From Nocardioides agariphilus (GTDB lineage Bacteria > Actinomycetota > Actinomycetes > Propionibacteriales > Nocardioidaceae): DNA of 64,000 nucleotides. The notes under the pieces are model-generated. The model ran no database searches, was not told the DNA's origin, and was given only the letters and a program-made list of their open reading frames with translations. The stretch is from positions 1-64,000 of the forward strand of contig NZ_JADKPO010000015.1 in the NCBI RefSeq assembly GCF_015352445.1, read 5' to 3'. The position numbers and the translations under genes are program-made. Numbering within the stretch: the first letter of the stretch is position 1; each line of letters opens with the position of its first letter. Positions 49,902-57,490 of the stretch are shown one piece after another.

Positions 49902-51212
49902 CTAGAGACCTGGGACATCGAACTGTGCTCCCTTCTCGGGCGGACGGTGGATGAGGGCGGCATGAAGATCGACACGGCTCGCGCCCGGCGACGCCGCGGC
50001 AGGCTCTGCCCGAGGCCGCAGATGCTCACGTGCGGTTCTGATGACCTCGAGGTCGGCCGCGCGGGCGACAGGCACGAAGCGCTCGCGAACCGGGTGGACC
50101 ATCCGTCCCTCGCCGCTCACCAGTCGGGGGACCCTCACGCGCTGGACGAATGCCCCGCGCTCGACTCCGGCTTCGAGGACATCGCTGATGCGTTCGTCGA
50201 TGCGGCGGAAGAGTGTCTGGAAGCCACCGAGCATCCGCGGCTCGATCACGGTGGCGGACGGCAATGCCTTCATTCGGCTGACCGCGTTCGCGGCCTCTGC
50301 TGTGGCGCCGGCGCCATTGCCGAGTCTTCCCCCGACGTTGCGGAGCTCGCGCTGGATCCGCGAGTACGTCGCGGAGCGGACTCGCCACTGCTCGGCCAGC
50401 TCGGGATCGACCCGCTCTGCGTACGGAATGAGCTGCGAGGTGAGCAGACGCTGAGAGTCGACGATCAGGCGCAGGTTCATGGCACTTGGGAACGACTTCA
50501 GCCGGACCAGAAGGTTGTGCTCGGCCTGGAGCACTCCGAGGACTCCCGGCTTAGCCGGTCCACGGATCGGCTTGGTCCGCGGGCGCCAGCCGGTTTGGTC
50601 GACGCTGTAGTCGGGTTGCCCGAGGCTGACGTCGAGCGCCGTGGCGAGTGCCGCCCACCCGAGTCGATCGCAGCCAGCGAGCGACTCCCAGTCGGGTGTG
50701 TTCCGGTAGCGACGATCGAGCACGACCAGTGCTTGGCTGATCGCCGCGACGTCGCCTGCGATGGTTCGGGCCTGGGCTGCCGTGAGGTGAACGGCCAGGT
50801 CGGGCGCGGTGTCGTGCTCGGCCAGTGCCGCAGCCCGCGCCGCCAAGCGCCAGTGTTCGACGACGTCGTTCAAGTTCGGCGTCGCGATCTCCGTGCTGGA
50901 CGCGGTCGGCGTCGTTGCCTGATCGCGAGCGAGTTCCAGGGCGCGGGCCAGCTCGCTCACTGCTGCGCCATGCTCGTTCGTGGCGCGGAAGGGGTCCGCC
51001 GGCTTCTGCGGGATGTTCGGGAACGTGAGCGGCTGTGCCACACGAATGGCTTGCGCGCACCAGACGACGAGCGTGCGCCTGAAGCGAAGGATCTGTTGCC
51101 CGACCTTGGCCCGCTCGGGGGACGAGTCTACGGCGAGGCGATGCATCACCCGGTGTTGGCGCAGGAGCGCAGCCAACTCCGTGCGCATCTGGGCACCGTT
51201 CTCGCCGTACAT
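49902..51212 (-). CDS. Accessory-element protein of unknown function, helical
   Basis: A 436-residue, mainly helical, Ala/Arg/Leu-rich protein without signal peptide or membrane helix. Recognisable features are limited to long amphipathic helices (for example LNDVVEHWRLAARAAALAEH) and a basic, Pro-rich C-terminus. I recognise no family; proteins of this build are often encoded in actinobacterial conjugative elements. Its ATG shares one base with the stop of the upstream gene (TGATG). It is the last gene of a four-gene minus-strand operon starting with the SSB gene. Confidence 0.78.
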   Translation of the reverse strand: MYGENGAQMRTELAALLRQHRVMHRLAVDSSPERAKVGQQILRFRRTLVVWCAQAIRVAQPLTFPNIPQKPADPFRATNEHGAAVSELARALELARDQATTPTASSTEIATPNLNDVVEHWRLAARAAALAEHDTAPDLAVHLTAAQARTIAGDVAAISQALVVLDRRYRNTPDWESLAGCDRLGWAALATALDVSLGQPDYSVDQTGWRPRTKPIRGPAKPGVLGVLQAEHNLLVRLKSFPSAMNLRLIVDSQRLLTSQLIPYAERVDPELAEQWRVRSATYSRIQRELRNVGGRLGNGAGATAEAANAVSRMKALPSATVIEPRMLGGFQTLFRRIDERISDVLEAGVERGAFVQRVRVPRLVSGEGRMVHPVRERFVPVARAADLEVIRTAREHLRPRAEPAAASPGASRVDLHAALIHRPPEKGAQFDVPGL

Positions 51213-51631
51213 CAGCCTATGTCCAGGTCGTGCGCGTCAACGAGCAGCGCCAGGATGAGCTCGACCGACAGAGGGTCGACTCCGTAGTTCTCGAGCTGCT
51301 CCACGGCGTCGCTCGCGACGGCGAGGAGGATGTCGCGGTCGTCGGTGAGGTCCTCAGTGTCGAGTGCCGGGCAATCGTCGCCGTGGACGCCGTCGAGTTC
51401 TAGCAGCACCCGCTCGTACGCGGACGACGCATCGATGGTCAGCGCCCGGTCGGCGAGGGCGGCGACGTACGACCTGGCTTGCGCGAGCGTCTGTGCGTGG
51501 GGGAGAAGCATGTTCCCTCCTTCGGGGGTCGGGTATCGACCGTGCGCCGGTGATTGCGGCCCGGCCTGTGGCGTCGCGGATGCTGTGGACGAAAGTTCGG
51601 GCGACTCGGCCATGGCGCAGATCCGGCTCAC
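51212..51631 (-). CDS. Small accessory-element protein
   Basis: A 139-residue product. About 40 residues of Ser/Pro/Ala-rich N-terminus precede two helical segments (HAQTLAQARSYVAALADRAL and RDILLAVASDAVEQLENYG) and a hydrophobic C-terminus (VELILALLVDAHDLD). The GTG at 51631 overlaps the upstream stop (GTGA); the internal Met at residue 41 (MLLPHAQ) is an alternative. No family is recognised. Confidence 0.72.
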   Translation of the reverse strand: MSRICAMAESPELSSTASATPQAGPQSPAHGRYPTPEGGNMLLPHAQTLAQARSYVAALADRALTIDASSAYERVLLELDGVHGDDCPALDTEDLTDDRDILLAVASDAVEQLENYGVDPLSVELILALLVDAHDLDIG

Positions 51632-52164
51632 CCAATGAGCTGCTGGTTCGCGATTGCCTCGATCCGGCGTCGGCGCATAACGTCTTCGCGGACGAAGTCG
51701 GCGAAGTCCTTGTTGCGGTCTCGGATCTCGATCTCTCCGCCAGCGTCAGCGGGGAGTTCGCCGGGCCAGGTGGTCTGCCTGGTTGGGCGGTCGCGGTCGA
51801 GCCGGGTACCGCAGATCGAGACCCAGTCCCGCAGCCGGCTTCGGGCTTCGGCGAACTCCCGCATCCAGCTGATCGGTGCAGAGGGAGAGGCGGACTCGTG
51901 GTAGCAGCTGAGCCAGTGGCAGTGCAGCGCCGAGAGTTCCCAGACGAGTTCGTCGTGGCGGTGCCAGTACGGGGGCACGATGTTTGGCGAGAGCCCGAAC
52001 GTGCTCTTGAGCCACTTGACCCACAAGTCGAGGTCGTGCCACTCGATCTCGGCCTGCTCCGCGTCCAAAAGGTTCCAGTTGATTGGAACCGGCGGTCGTT
52101 CCAGGAGTTCAGTCACGCTGCGGTAGCCGTCAGGGTCGTCGGGCTCGTCCGGATACGGACTCAT
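51628..52164 (-). CDS. DUF4913-like accessory-element protein
   Basis: A 178-residue protein with a Trp-rich centre (WHDLDLWVKWLKSTFGLSPN, then YWHRHDELVWELSALHCHWLSC), resembling the DUF4913 family common on actinobacterial plasmids and conjugative elements. The assignment rests on pattern memory. The C-terminus is basic and helical (VREDVMRRRRIEAIANQQ). It lies 12 bases after the SSB gene and overlaps the next gene. Confidence 0.7.
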   Translation of the reverse strand: MSPYPDEPDDPDGYRSVTELLERPPVPINWNLLDAEQAEIEWHDLDLWVKWLKSTFGLSPNIVPPYWHRHDELVWELSALHCHWLSCYHESASPSAPISWMREFAEARSRLRDWVSICGTRLDRDRPTRQTTWPGELPADAGGEIEIRDRNKDFADFVREDVMRRRRIEAIANQQLIG

Positions 52165-52176
52165 CGCCGCAAGCCA

Positions 52177-52590
52177 TCAGAGGCCGACGGCGGGAGGCTG
52201 CGGGACCGCGGTCAGCGACCGCTCCGCGCCGTGCCGGCCGCGCTGGACGACGTAGTCGGTCTTGTTGACGTTGTGGCCGATCTTGCGTGCGACGAACTCT
52301 TCCTTGATGACGCTGCCCTCGCGGCCGTCCACCTCGTACTCGTGGACGTAGCCGCTGGCCACGAACGAGTCGCCCTTGCGGAAGCGGGCGTAGGTCTCGC
52401 GGGCTGTGCTCTCGAAGGCGACCATGTCGTGGAAGGTCGGGTCGAGCTTCGTGAAGCCGCCGTCGACCTCCTTGCGCCACTGCTCGATGCCGACGCGCAT
52501 GCGGCAGCACTCAGCGCCTGCCTTGGTGAAGTGCAGTTCGGGTGCTGAGGCGATGAAACCGACCAGGCTCATCTGGGTTGGGATGGACAT
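52177..52590 (-). CDS. Element-encoded single-stranded DNA-binding protein
   Basis: A 137-residue SSB-like OB-fold protein (QMSLVGFIASAPELHFTKAGAECCRMRVGIE, then DMVAFESTARETYARFRKGDSFVASGYVHEYEVDGR). The C-terminus has no acidic recruitment tail. ATG at 52590. Such SSBs protect single strands during conjugative transfer and are common in this class of element. First gene of the operon running to 49902. Confidence 0.85.
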   Translation of the reverse strand: MSIPTQMSLVGFIASAPELHFTKAGAECCRMRVGIEQWRKEVDGGFTKLDPTFHDMVAFESTARETYARFRKGDSFVASGYVHEYEVDGREGSVIKEEFVARKIGHNVNKTDYVVQRGRHGAERSLTAVPQPPAVGL

Positions 52591-52850
52591 CCTTGACTCC
52601 CGATTCCGGCGGCGCCCGGTGCGCCGCGCTCAGGAGAAAGGTGCGATGGCCACGACAGCAGACTTCCGTTGCGTCCTTCACGGAGTGATGCACTCACCGC
52701 GGCAATTGCGGACTTTGCAAGGTCCAGACCTGGATGGTGCGTGCCCATACGCTCCAGCTGCTCGGCTGCCCCAACGATGTGATCAGTCGTGTTCTCGGGG
52801 CATCGTGACGAGACCGCGTACGACCCCGAAGGCGCCTGGTGTAGTGGGTC
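52569..52850 (-). CDS. Doubtful small ORF before the element SSB
   Basis: A minus-strand frame ending at 52569, overlapping the SSB start by 22 bases, is open from about 52895. It encodes a helical-looking stretch (DHIVGAAEQLERMGTHHPGLD, continuing into AKSAIAAVSASLREG). There is no clear start or ribosome site, and its 5' part overlaps the DUF6527 gene. The interval 52591-52861 otherwise contains nothing I can assign. It may be a small gene or chance. Confidence 0.25.
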   Translation of the reverse strand, partial: DPLHQAPSGSYAVSSRCPENTTDHIVGAAEQLERMGTHHPGLDLAKSAIAAVSASLREGRNGSLLSWPSHLSPERGAPGAAGIGSQGCPSQPR

Positions 52851-52861
52851 GACGGCTTCTG

Positions 52862-53260
52862 TCAGCCTTTCCTGCGGCGCCAGAGACGCCCCCACCAGTT
52901 GGGCCGCGCTTGCTCAGCCGGAGCGCGATGAGTTTCAACGGCACGGCGATCAGAAGCTTGTGCCCGTGCCTTCTGCGCGGGGTCGAGTTGGGCGTGCCAG
53001 TCGACCTCTCCGCGAGTGATGAAGTAATGGGAGTTGCACGGTAGACCGGTCGCGGCCACAGATGGCCTCAGCGACACTTCTCCGTCGAAAATGATCTTGT
53101 AGCGGGCTGGCGACAGCTTGGTCACAACTTCTCGACCGCAGCCGCAGGGGCAGGTGTGCCCGGAGGTCGAGTAGCTGAGGGAGACGTAGAGAACGCCCGG
53201 TTTCAATGGAGTTGGAAAAGACTCGACGCACTGCATCGTGTAGTGATCGATCCGGGTCAT
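52862..53260 (-). CDS. DUF6527-family protein of the ubiquitin-like cassette
   Basis: A 132-residue protein matching the DUF6527 pattern: an N-terminal beta segment (PGVLYVSLSYSTSGHTCPCGCG), then VSLRPSVAATGLPCNSHYFI and TRGEVDW. Cysteines at 37, 39, 41 and 75 and His78 look like a metal-binding cluster. The C-terminus is basic (WWGRLWRRRKG). Its ATG overlaps the E1-like gene stop by four bases. In other genomes DUF6527 genes sit with multiubiquitin and ThiF genes; a protease, E3-like or zinc-scaffold role is possible. It is the only protein of the cassette that contains cysteine. Confidence 0.82.
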   Translation of the reverse strand: MTRIDHYTMQCVESFPTPLKPGVLYVSLSYSTSGHTCPCGCGREVVTKLSPARYKIIFDGEVSLRPSVAATGLPCNSHYFITRGEVDWHAQLDPAQKARAQASDRRAVETHRAPAEQARPNWWGRLWRRRKG

Positions 53261-54420
53261 TCGGCGTCCCCGTTCCGCAGCTCATTGAGATACAGCTTGT
53301 AGACGGTCTGGTTCGACGCCGTGTGAGTGGCGTAGAAGCCGAGGTAGCGTTTCCATTTGATGATGGCGAGCGCGGCATTGAGAGCATTCAGTTCGGCGAT
53401 CTGCACGTTGCTGCTGTAGTCGTCCTGACCTGGCGGTATGGCAGGCGCGGTCGGCAAGGCGATGTCGTCGCCGGGCATGTAGGACGTCACCTTTGCCATG
53501 CCAGTGAGGCCACCCTCGCCTTCGCGAAAGCTCATGCCCACGTCGATGAACGGCACGCCGTGGTCTCGCAGCCAGCGCATGATCTCAGGCCTGGCTTCGG
53601 CGTCAGCGGCGGCGAGAAAGACGAAGGTGGCACCTTCGAGCAGGTTCAGGTTGTCGGCGGTGAGCGAAACAGGGTGGGCGGTGAGACCCGTGTGCATCCG
53701 CGAGTACTCACGGGCGAAGTGCTCGGCCTTGTTGGGCTTCGAGCGGACAGTCTGGTCCGCTGCTGCGCCGGGCGCACGGTAGGCATTGTGAGTGTCGAAG
53801 TGATCACCGTCGATGAGGATGATGTGGTCGACCCAGGTCTTGGCGACGTGGTCGAGGATGAAGCTGCCAGTACCGCCGACACCGACTATGGCGACGGTGT
53901 GGCCCCGAAAGCGGTTGTTGAGCGTCGTCAACCCCGCTCGAGTCGTGTTCGTGTCGGGGTAGACGAGCGGCAGGTCATCGGGCACGACCTGAAAGGACCC
54001 GCCTGGGGTGTCGGTGACGGAAGGGTCGAAGTGCCGGGCAGTGCTGAGCAGGATGCGTGCGTACTGTCGGATCTTCTCGGACAAGCTGACGTAGGCGCCG
54101 CTCGGTGGCTTGAACGACAGCATGTATTCGGCCGACTCGTTGGTCCCGAATCCGTGAGCCTGGCCACCGCTCGCGAGAGTTGCTCCCTTTTCGTCGCGCG
54201 GCTCCTCGCCGGCGAACCAGATCCGATGGTCGGTTGCATCCGTGACCACGCCGCCCGTGTAGTTCACGGGGAGCACCAGTCGTCCGTCAGTTCGCAGCCC
54301 CGATGGTCCGACGTAGGGCAGCCGGCGTACGACAAGATGCCCACCTTCGAGCACCATGTCGTAGCCGTCATCAACGAGCCGGGCGATCTGCTCGTCAGGA
54401 GCGATTGGCAGGCTCGACAT
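53257..54420 (-). CDS. E1-like ubiquitin-activating protein (DUF6791 + ThiF domains), cysteine-free
   Basis: A 387-residue two-domain protein. Residues 10-80 match DUF6791 (LVDDGYDMVLEGGHLVVRRL, PYVGPSGLRTDGRLVLPV, DHRIWFAGEEP). Residues 165-387 are a ThiF/MoeB/E1 adenylation domain: GVGGTGSFILDHVAK (180-194) is the nucleotide-binding loop, followed by LIDGDHFDTHNAYR with the acidic and Asn/Arg residues of the family, KPNKAEH, and AADAEARPEIM around Asp273. It should adenylate the C-terminus of the Ubl encoded upstream. There is no cysteine anywhere in the protein, so a classical E1 thioester is impossible. ATG at 54420 lies 26 bases inside the Ubl gene. Confidence 0.9.
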   Translation of the reverse strand: MSSLPIAPDEQIARLVDDGYDMVLEGGHLVVRRLPYVGPSGLRTDGRLVLPVNYTGGVVTDATDHRIWFAGEEPRDEKGATLASGGQAHGFGTNESAEYMLSFKPPSGAYVSLSEKIRQYARILLSTARHFDPSVTDTPGGSFQVVPDDLPLVYPDTNTTRAGLTTLNNRFRGHTVAIVGVGGTGSFILDHVAKTWVDHIILIDGDHFDTHNAYRAPGAAADQTVRSKPNKAEHFAREYSRMHTGLTAHPVSLTADNLNLLEGATFVFLAAADAEARPEIMRWLRDHGVPFIDVGMSFREGEGGLTGMAKVTSYMPGDDIALPTAPAIPPGQDDYSSNVQIAELNALNAALAIIKWKRYLGFYATHTASNQTVYKLYLNELRNGDAE

Positions 54421-54655
54421 CGAAGACCATCCCGTCCTTCACCTGGACGTCCTTGCCGGGGCGCAGTGCGTGGTCCGGCCCGTGGCCGCGGCTGTACTCG
54501 ACGAGGGTGCCCGCCGGATCGTACGGCTGGCCGGGGAAGGCGAGCTCGACGACCTGCTCGAAGCTGATCCTCTTCTCGGTCCACTCGTGCTGCTTGGTGT
54601 TGACGGTGATCGTGACGACCTTCGTGTTGGCGTGGGCTGCATCTGTTGCAGTCAT
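54395..54655 (-). CDS. Multiubiquitin-domain ubiquitin-like protein (Ubl)
   Basis: An 86-residue single-domain protein with the beta-grasp pattern of the multiubiquitin family: KVVTITVNTKQHEWTEKRIS (strand pair), FEQVVELAFPGQPYDPAGT (helix), VEYSRG, then KDVQVKDGMVFDVEPANRS. It lacks a terminal Gly-Gly and ends in A-N-R-S. It has no cysteine. GGAGGAC lies upstream of the ATG at 54655. First gene of the cassette, overlapping the E1-like gene by 26 bases. Assignment is by pattern; a structure prediction would settle the fold. Confidence 0.78.
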   Translation of the reverse strand: MTATDAAHANTKVVTITVNTKQHEWTEKRISFEQVVELAFPGQPYDPAGTLVEYSRGHGPDHALRPGKDVQVKDGMVFDVEPANRS

Positions 54656-54806
54656 GGTGCTACTCCGTCCTCCGGCAGGGCCGGCTTACTGTGTCTCGCA
54701 TCTGAAACGGTGCTCTGAGTCTAAAACACTGCGCGTCGACTTACAAGCAGTGCGTCGACAGTGCAACACTGGCAGGCACCACCGACACTTCTAGTGAGAG
54801 GCCTAG
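54656..54806. promoter_or_regulatory. Divergent control region with four CAGTG/CACTG half-sites
   Basis: Between the Ubl cassette and the XRE repressor. CACTG at 54727, CAGTG at 54749, CAGTG at 54759 and CACTG at 54767 make one wide inverted repeat (CACTGC...GCAGTG, 54727-54753) and one compact palindrome (CAGTGCAACACTG, 54759-54771). GCGTCGAC occurs twice (54733-54740, 54752-54759). The half-sites are probably operators of the XRE protein controlling both directions. Confidence 0.65.
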
Positions 54807-55184
54807 ATGGCCAAGACGAAGATCGACACCGCGGGGCTCTACGCCGCGCTCGATGCTGAGCGGACCGCGCGGGGATGGTCGTGGCGACAATTGGCGAAAG
54901 AGATCGGCACCAGCCCGTCGTTGCTCTCGCGTCTCGGGAACGAGCAGCGACCGGATGCTGACGGATTCGTCACCCTGGTGCGCTGGCTGAAGATGCCGGC
55001 CGAGACCTTCATGATCGACGGGGACGCCACATCGGAGAGTCAGTCCGAACCGGACTTGGTTACCCAGCTCGCTCCGCTGCTTCGTGCGCGTCAGGACCTG
55101 GACGACAAAGACGTGGCCTACCTTGAAGAGGTCATACGGGCGACCGTCAAGCACATGCATGCCACTCGGGAGGAGATGGCGTGA
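54807..55184 (+). CDS. XRE-family HTH repressor
   Basis: A 125-residue protein with an N-terminal XRE HTH (residues 10-65: LYAALDAERTARGWSWRQLA, then KEIGTSPSLLSRLGNEQRPD) and a helical C-terminal region likely for dimerisation. It is divergent from the Ubl cassette and translationally coupled to an ImmA/IrrE-type peptidase (overlap GTGA), the standard repressor/anti-repressor pair of mobile elements. Likely represses the cassette and itself. ATG at 54807 has GAGAGG five bases upstream. Confidence 0.9.
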   Translation: MAKTKIDTAGLYAALDAERTARGWSWRQLAKEIGTSPSLLSRLGNEQRPDADGFVTLVRWLKMPAETFMIDGDATSESQSEPDLVTQLAPLLRARQDLDDKDVAYLEEVIRATVKHMHATREEMA

Positions 55185-55759
55185 CCGGCAAGCGCACCAT
55201 CAACAAGGCCGCCTGCAAGAGGCTGGCCGGTGAGGTGCGCGCTGAACTCGGTCTCGAGCCCATGGACGCGCTCGATCCCTGGCAGCTGGCCGAGCTCTAC
55301 GGCGTGCGCGTCGTGGCGCTCGGACTGCTGCCGCTGAACCACGCCATCCGCGAGCACTTCCACAACGTCCGGCCGCACGTCTTCTCCGGTGCGTTGCTAC
55401 CGCACCGCACCGGCGCGGTCATCGTCGAAAATGACGCCCATCCGCTGGCCAGGCGACGTTCGACTATGGGCCACGAGATGGCCCACGTCGTCGGGGAGCA
55501 CAAGTTCGGCACCAGCTTGGTGAACGAGCGCGGCTGCCGAACCGCTGACAAGGTACAGGAGGACGAGGCCGCCGAGATCTCGGGGGAGCTGCTGATCCCC
55601 TTCGAGGCTGCCAAGCGGCTCGCGCGCCAGAAGGCAACCGACGATGAGGTGGCCCTGCGCTTCGGCGTCAGCCCTGAGCTGGCCCGCTGGCGCATGAACG
55701 CCACGGGTGCGCGCATCATCGCCCAGCGGGCTGCCAACGGTCGCCGGGCGTCGGGCTGA
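55181..55759 (+). CDS. ImmA/IrrE-type metallopeptidase
   Basis: A 192-residue zinc peptidase of the ImmA/IrrE (DUF955/COG2856) family. The zinc motif TMGHEMAHVVGEH (HExxH) is at about residues 97-109, with an acidic ligand region in QEDEAAEISGELLIPFEAAKRLA, and a C-terminal HTH-like FGVSPELARWRMN. In such pairs this peptidase cleaves the neighbouring repressor upon a damage or infection signal; here that would induce the Ubl cassette. GTG at 55181. Confidence 0.9.
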   Translation: MTGKRTINKAACKRLAGEVRAELGLEPMDALDPWQLAELYGVRVVALGLLPLNHAIREHFHNVRPHVFSGALLPHRTGAVIVENDAHPLARRRSTMGHEMAHVVGEHKFGTSLVNERGCRTADKVQEDEAAEISGELLIPFEAAKRLARQKATDDEVALRFGVSPELARWRMNATGARIIAQRAANGRRASG

Positions 55760-55844
55760 ACGCGCGCAGGTCGGCACAGCGCCGGATTGCGCCGATAGTT
55801 CCGCTTCGTAGACACCGAGTCGTTGCGGCTGGCCTACTGGCCTT

Positions 55845-56357
55845 GTGCCTCCCGAACTCCCTGACCCGCTGCTCCGGCTCCCAGACGAACTCATCGCGGT
55901 CCCGCCGGGCCTGAGCGGCGACCAGCTGCTGGCGGCTGTCTTCACGCAGGCCCTCGACCACGTGAACCTGCACGCCATGGCGTGGCCGGCGGCCGATCCG
56001 GGCGGTAACCTCGTGCCGCCTCCTGACGCACACGTACTGCACGAACTCGCGCACGCAAATGATCTTGCCGACGAGGAGGAGCTCCTGGTTAATCCGCGTC
56101 TCGGCACCGTTGGCGTGGTGACCGAGCTCCCCGAATGCGACTTCTGCTACCTGCCGGCCCGCTACGACGCCGTGATTACGGTGGGCGACCGACGCGGCGG
56201 TGCGAGCCTCTGCGGTGAGCATTACCGCGAGAAGGGCTCGGGCACGTTGGGTGCCAGCGGGGATGCCTACCTCATGCTCGACTCCGAGGTCTCGGACTCG
56301 GTACGAGCGACGTGCAACGAGATCCGCGCTGCTCAGGGTAGGGACCCGCTGTTCTGA
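55845..56357 (+). CDS. Unknown protein with a CxxC...C zinc-like motif
   Basis: A 170-residue protein. The N-terminal half is Pro/Leu-rich, and the C-terminal half has ECDFCYLPARYDAVI and ASLCGEHYREKG, a Cys/His arrangement typical of a small zinc-binding fold, then GASGDAYLMLDSEVSD. GTG at 55845, 85 bases after the ImmA-like gene. It may belong to the same transcript. I recognise no family. Confidence 0.7.
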   Translation: MPPELPDPLLRLPDELIAVPPGLSGDQLLAAVFTQALDHVNLHAMAWPAADPGGNLVPPPDAHVLHELAHANDLADEEELLVNPRLGTVGVVTELPECDFCYLPARYDAVITVGDRRGGASLCGEHYREKGSGTLGASGDAYLMLDSEVSDSVRATCNEIRAAQGRDPLF

Positions 56358-56433
56358 CGGCGCCGAGCCATCACGTGCCGCTGCTCATCCAAACCGCCGC
56401 AGCTGTCGAACGCCGCAGCTACGCTTACAGCGA

Positions 56434-56450
56434 GTCTCTTCTATAGAGAC
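56434..56450. promoter_or_regulatory. Inverted repeat GTCTCT-N5-AGAGAC before the gene at 56501
   Basis: A perfect six-base inverted repeat around a TATAG-like -10 element in an AT-richer patch, about 50 bases before the next start. It is a plausible promoter with an overlapping operator. Confidence 0.45.
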
Positions 56451-56500
56451 CTCCTGGCCGTTTGGGTGCAGGGGGAGCACCGAGCGCCGACGGGGGGCAC

Positions 56501-57277
56501 ATGGCCGACGAGGACTACTGCGAGGTCGATGCTGTCGTTCGCATCCCGAAGGGCGAGCGACTGGCAAACTCTCGAAAGACTGAGGGTTGGAGCCGTGGCT
56601 TCACGCCCAAGTCCACCGACAAGGGCCCTGGACACGTCGAGATCCGCCTGAAGGACGCGGCCGACGCGGAACTGGATCAGGAGCCGGAAGTCGTCTACGT
56701 CACCGAGTATGTGGAGTCCCCGCGACGTGAACTCACCCCATCCGAACAGGCCAGGGCTGACTTCCTGAACCGGGTCATCGAGGACCTGTATGAAGTCCTG
56801 AAGCCCGTCGTCGCCCACTGGTTCAAGACTCGTGTCGTCCCTGCGGTGAAGGCAAAGCGCGAAGAGCTCCGGCAGAAGCGCCAAGAGCGCAAGGCCACGA
56901 AGGCGCTGCCAGCCAACGCGTCCGAGTCGGGAGAGCAGGACGATGCGACCTCGCAGGAAATGGCCACCGTTCCCAGCCAGCCGACGATCAGCGTGACCAG
57001 CGAGCAGTTCCAGGAACTCTTCCAGACGTGGCTCGCACGCGAGGATGCCCAGCAGATGCTCTGGCAGGCCATCGCGAGTGCGCACATCGAGGACGGCGAC
57101 GCGGCGACCCTCGCATGGCAGCAGAGCCTCGCTGAACTCTCGCCCCAGGAACGGTCCGAGCGCGTCGCCGAGATCCTCTCCAGCAACCCCGCAATCCTCC
57201 AAGGCCTGGGGCGACTTCTCGCGGCCAGTGTGCCGCTCGAGGCTGCAGAGTCGGCTCCTCAGCGCGCCGAGGGGTAG
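56501..57277 (+). CDS. Charged, helical protein of unknown function
   Basis: A 258-residue hydrophilic protein. Residues 10-70 form a beta-rich, basic segment (VDAVVRIPKGERLANSRKT). A long helix of Lys/Arg/Glu follows (VVPAVKAKREELRQKRQERK), then a Ser/Glu linker and a second helical block (FQELFQTWLAREDAQQMLWQ). No signal peptide or membrane helix. ATG at 56501 follows a G-run ribosome site. No family recognised; part of the accessory region. Confidence 0.72.
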   Translation: MADEDYCEVDAVVRIPKGERLANSRKTEGWSRGFTPKSTDKGPGHVEIRLKDAADAELDQEPEVVYVTEYVESPRRELTPSEQARADFLNRVIEDLYEVLKPVVAHWFKTRVVPAVKAKREELRQKRQERKATKALPANASESGEQDDATSQEMATVPSQPTISVTSEQFQELFQTWLAREDAQQMLWQAIASAHIEDGDAATLAWQQSLAELSPQERSERVAEILSSNPAILQGLGRLLAASVPLEAAESAPQRAEG

Positions 57278-57349
57278 CAGGCCAACGGCAAGTCGGCTCA
57301 GCCATTCGGTGGCTTGCTGGCGAAGGCGCATCACAGGGCTGGCGAGTGC

Positions 57350-57490
57350 CGCCGATGGTCGCCTGCACCGGCTCGCGGTGGATTCCATACGCCTGCGCGA
57401 GCTCCCGCCGCAGCGTCCCGGCGCGGTAGGGCTCGACGAGTTCATCCTGTTCACGTGGCGACAGGCGAACCTGCTTCTGCCTGGGTTTGG
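57350..57490 (-). pseudogene. Fragment resembling a recombinase-type HTH
   Basis: In one minus-strand frame the stretch RQKQVRLSPREQDELVE and QAYGIHREPVQA looks like the C-terminal HTH of a site-specific (serine) recombinase or similar protein, without the rest of the gene. The frame around it lacks a credible start and runs on into antisense sequence. It is probably a remnant; the surrounding interval 57278-57669 holds nothing else I can assign. Confidence 0.45.

Noticed and set aside
49674-51287. Plus-strand open frame starting at the integrase 2 stop
   Set aside because: It overlaps three coupled minus-strand genes almost entirely; the first ~75 codons before 49902 show no recognisable protein. 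The 224-base gap 49678-49901 is therefore left unassigned.
55397-56222. Minus-strand frames across the ImmA-like gene and its neighbour
   Set aside because: The plus-strand genes have the HExxH and CxxC motifs and coupled starts; the antisense frames have no features.
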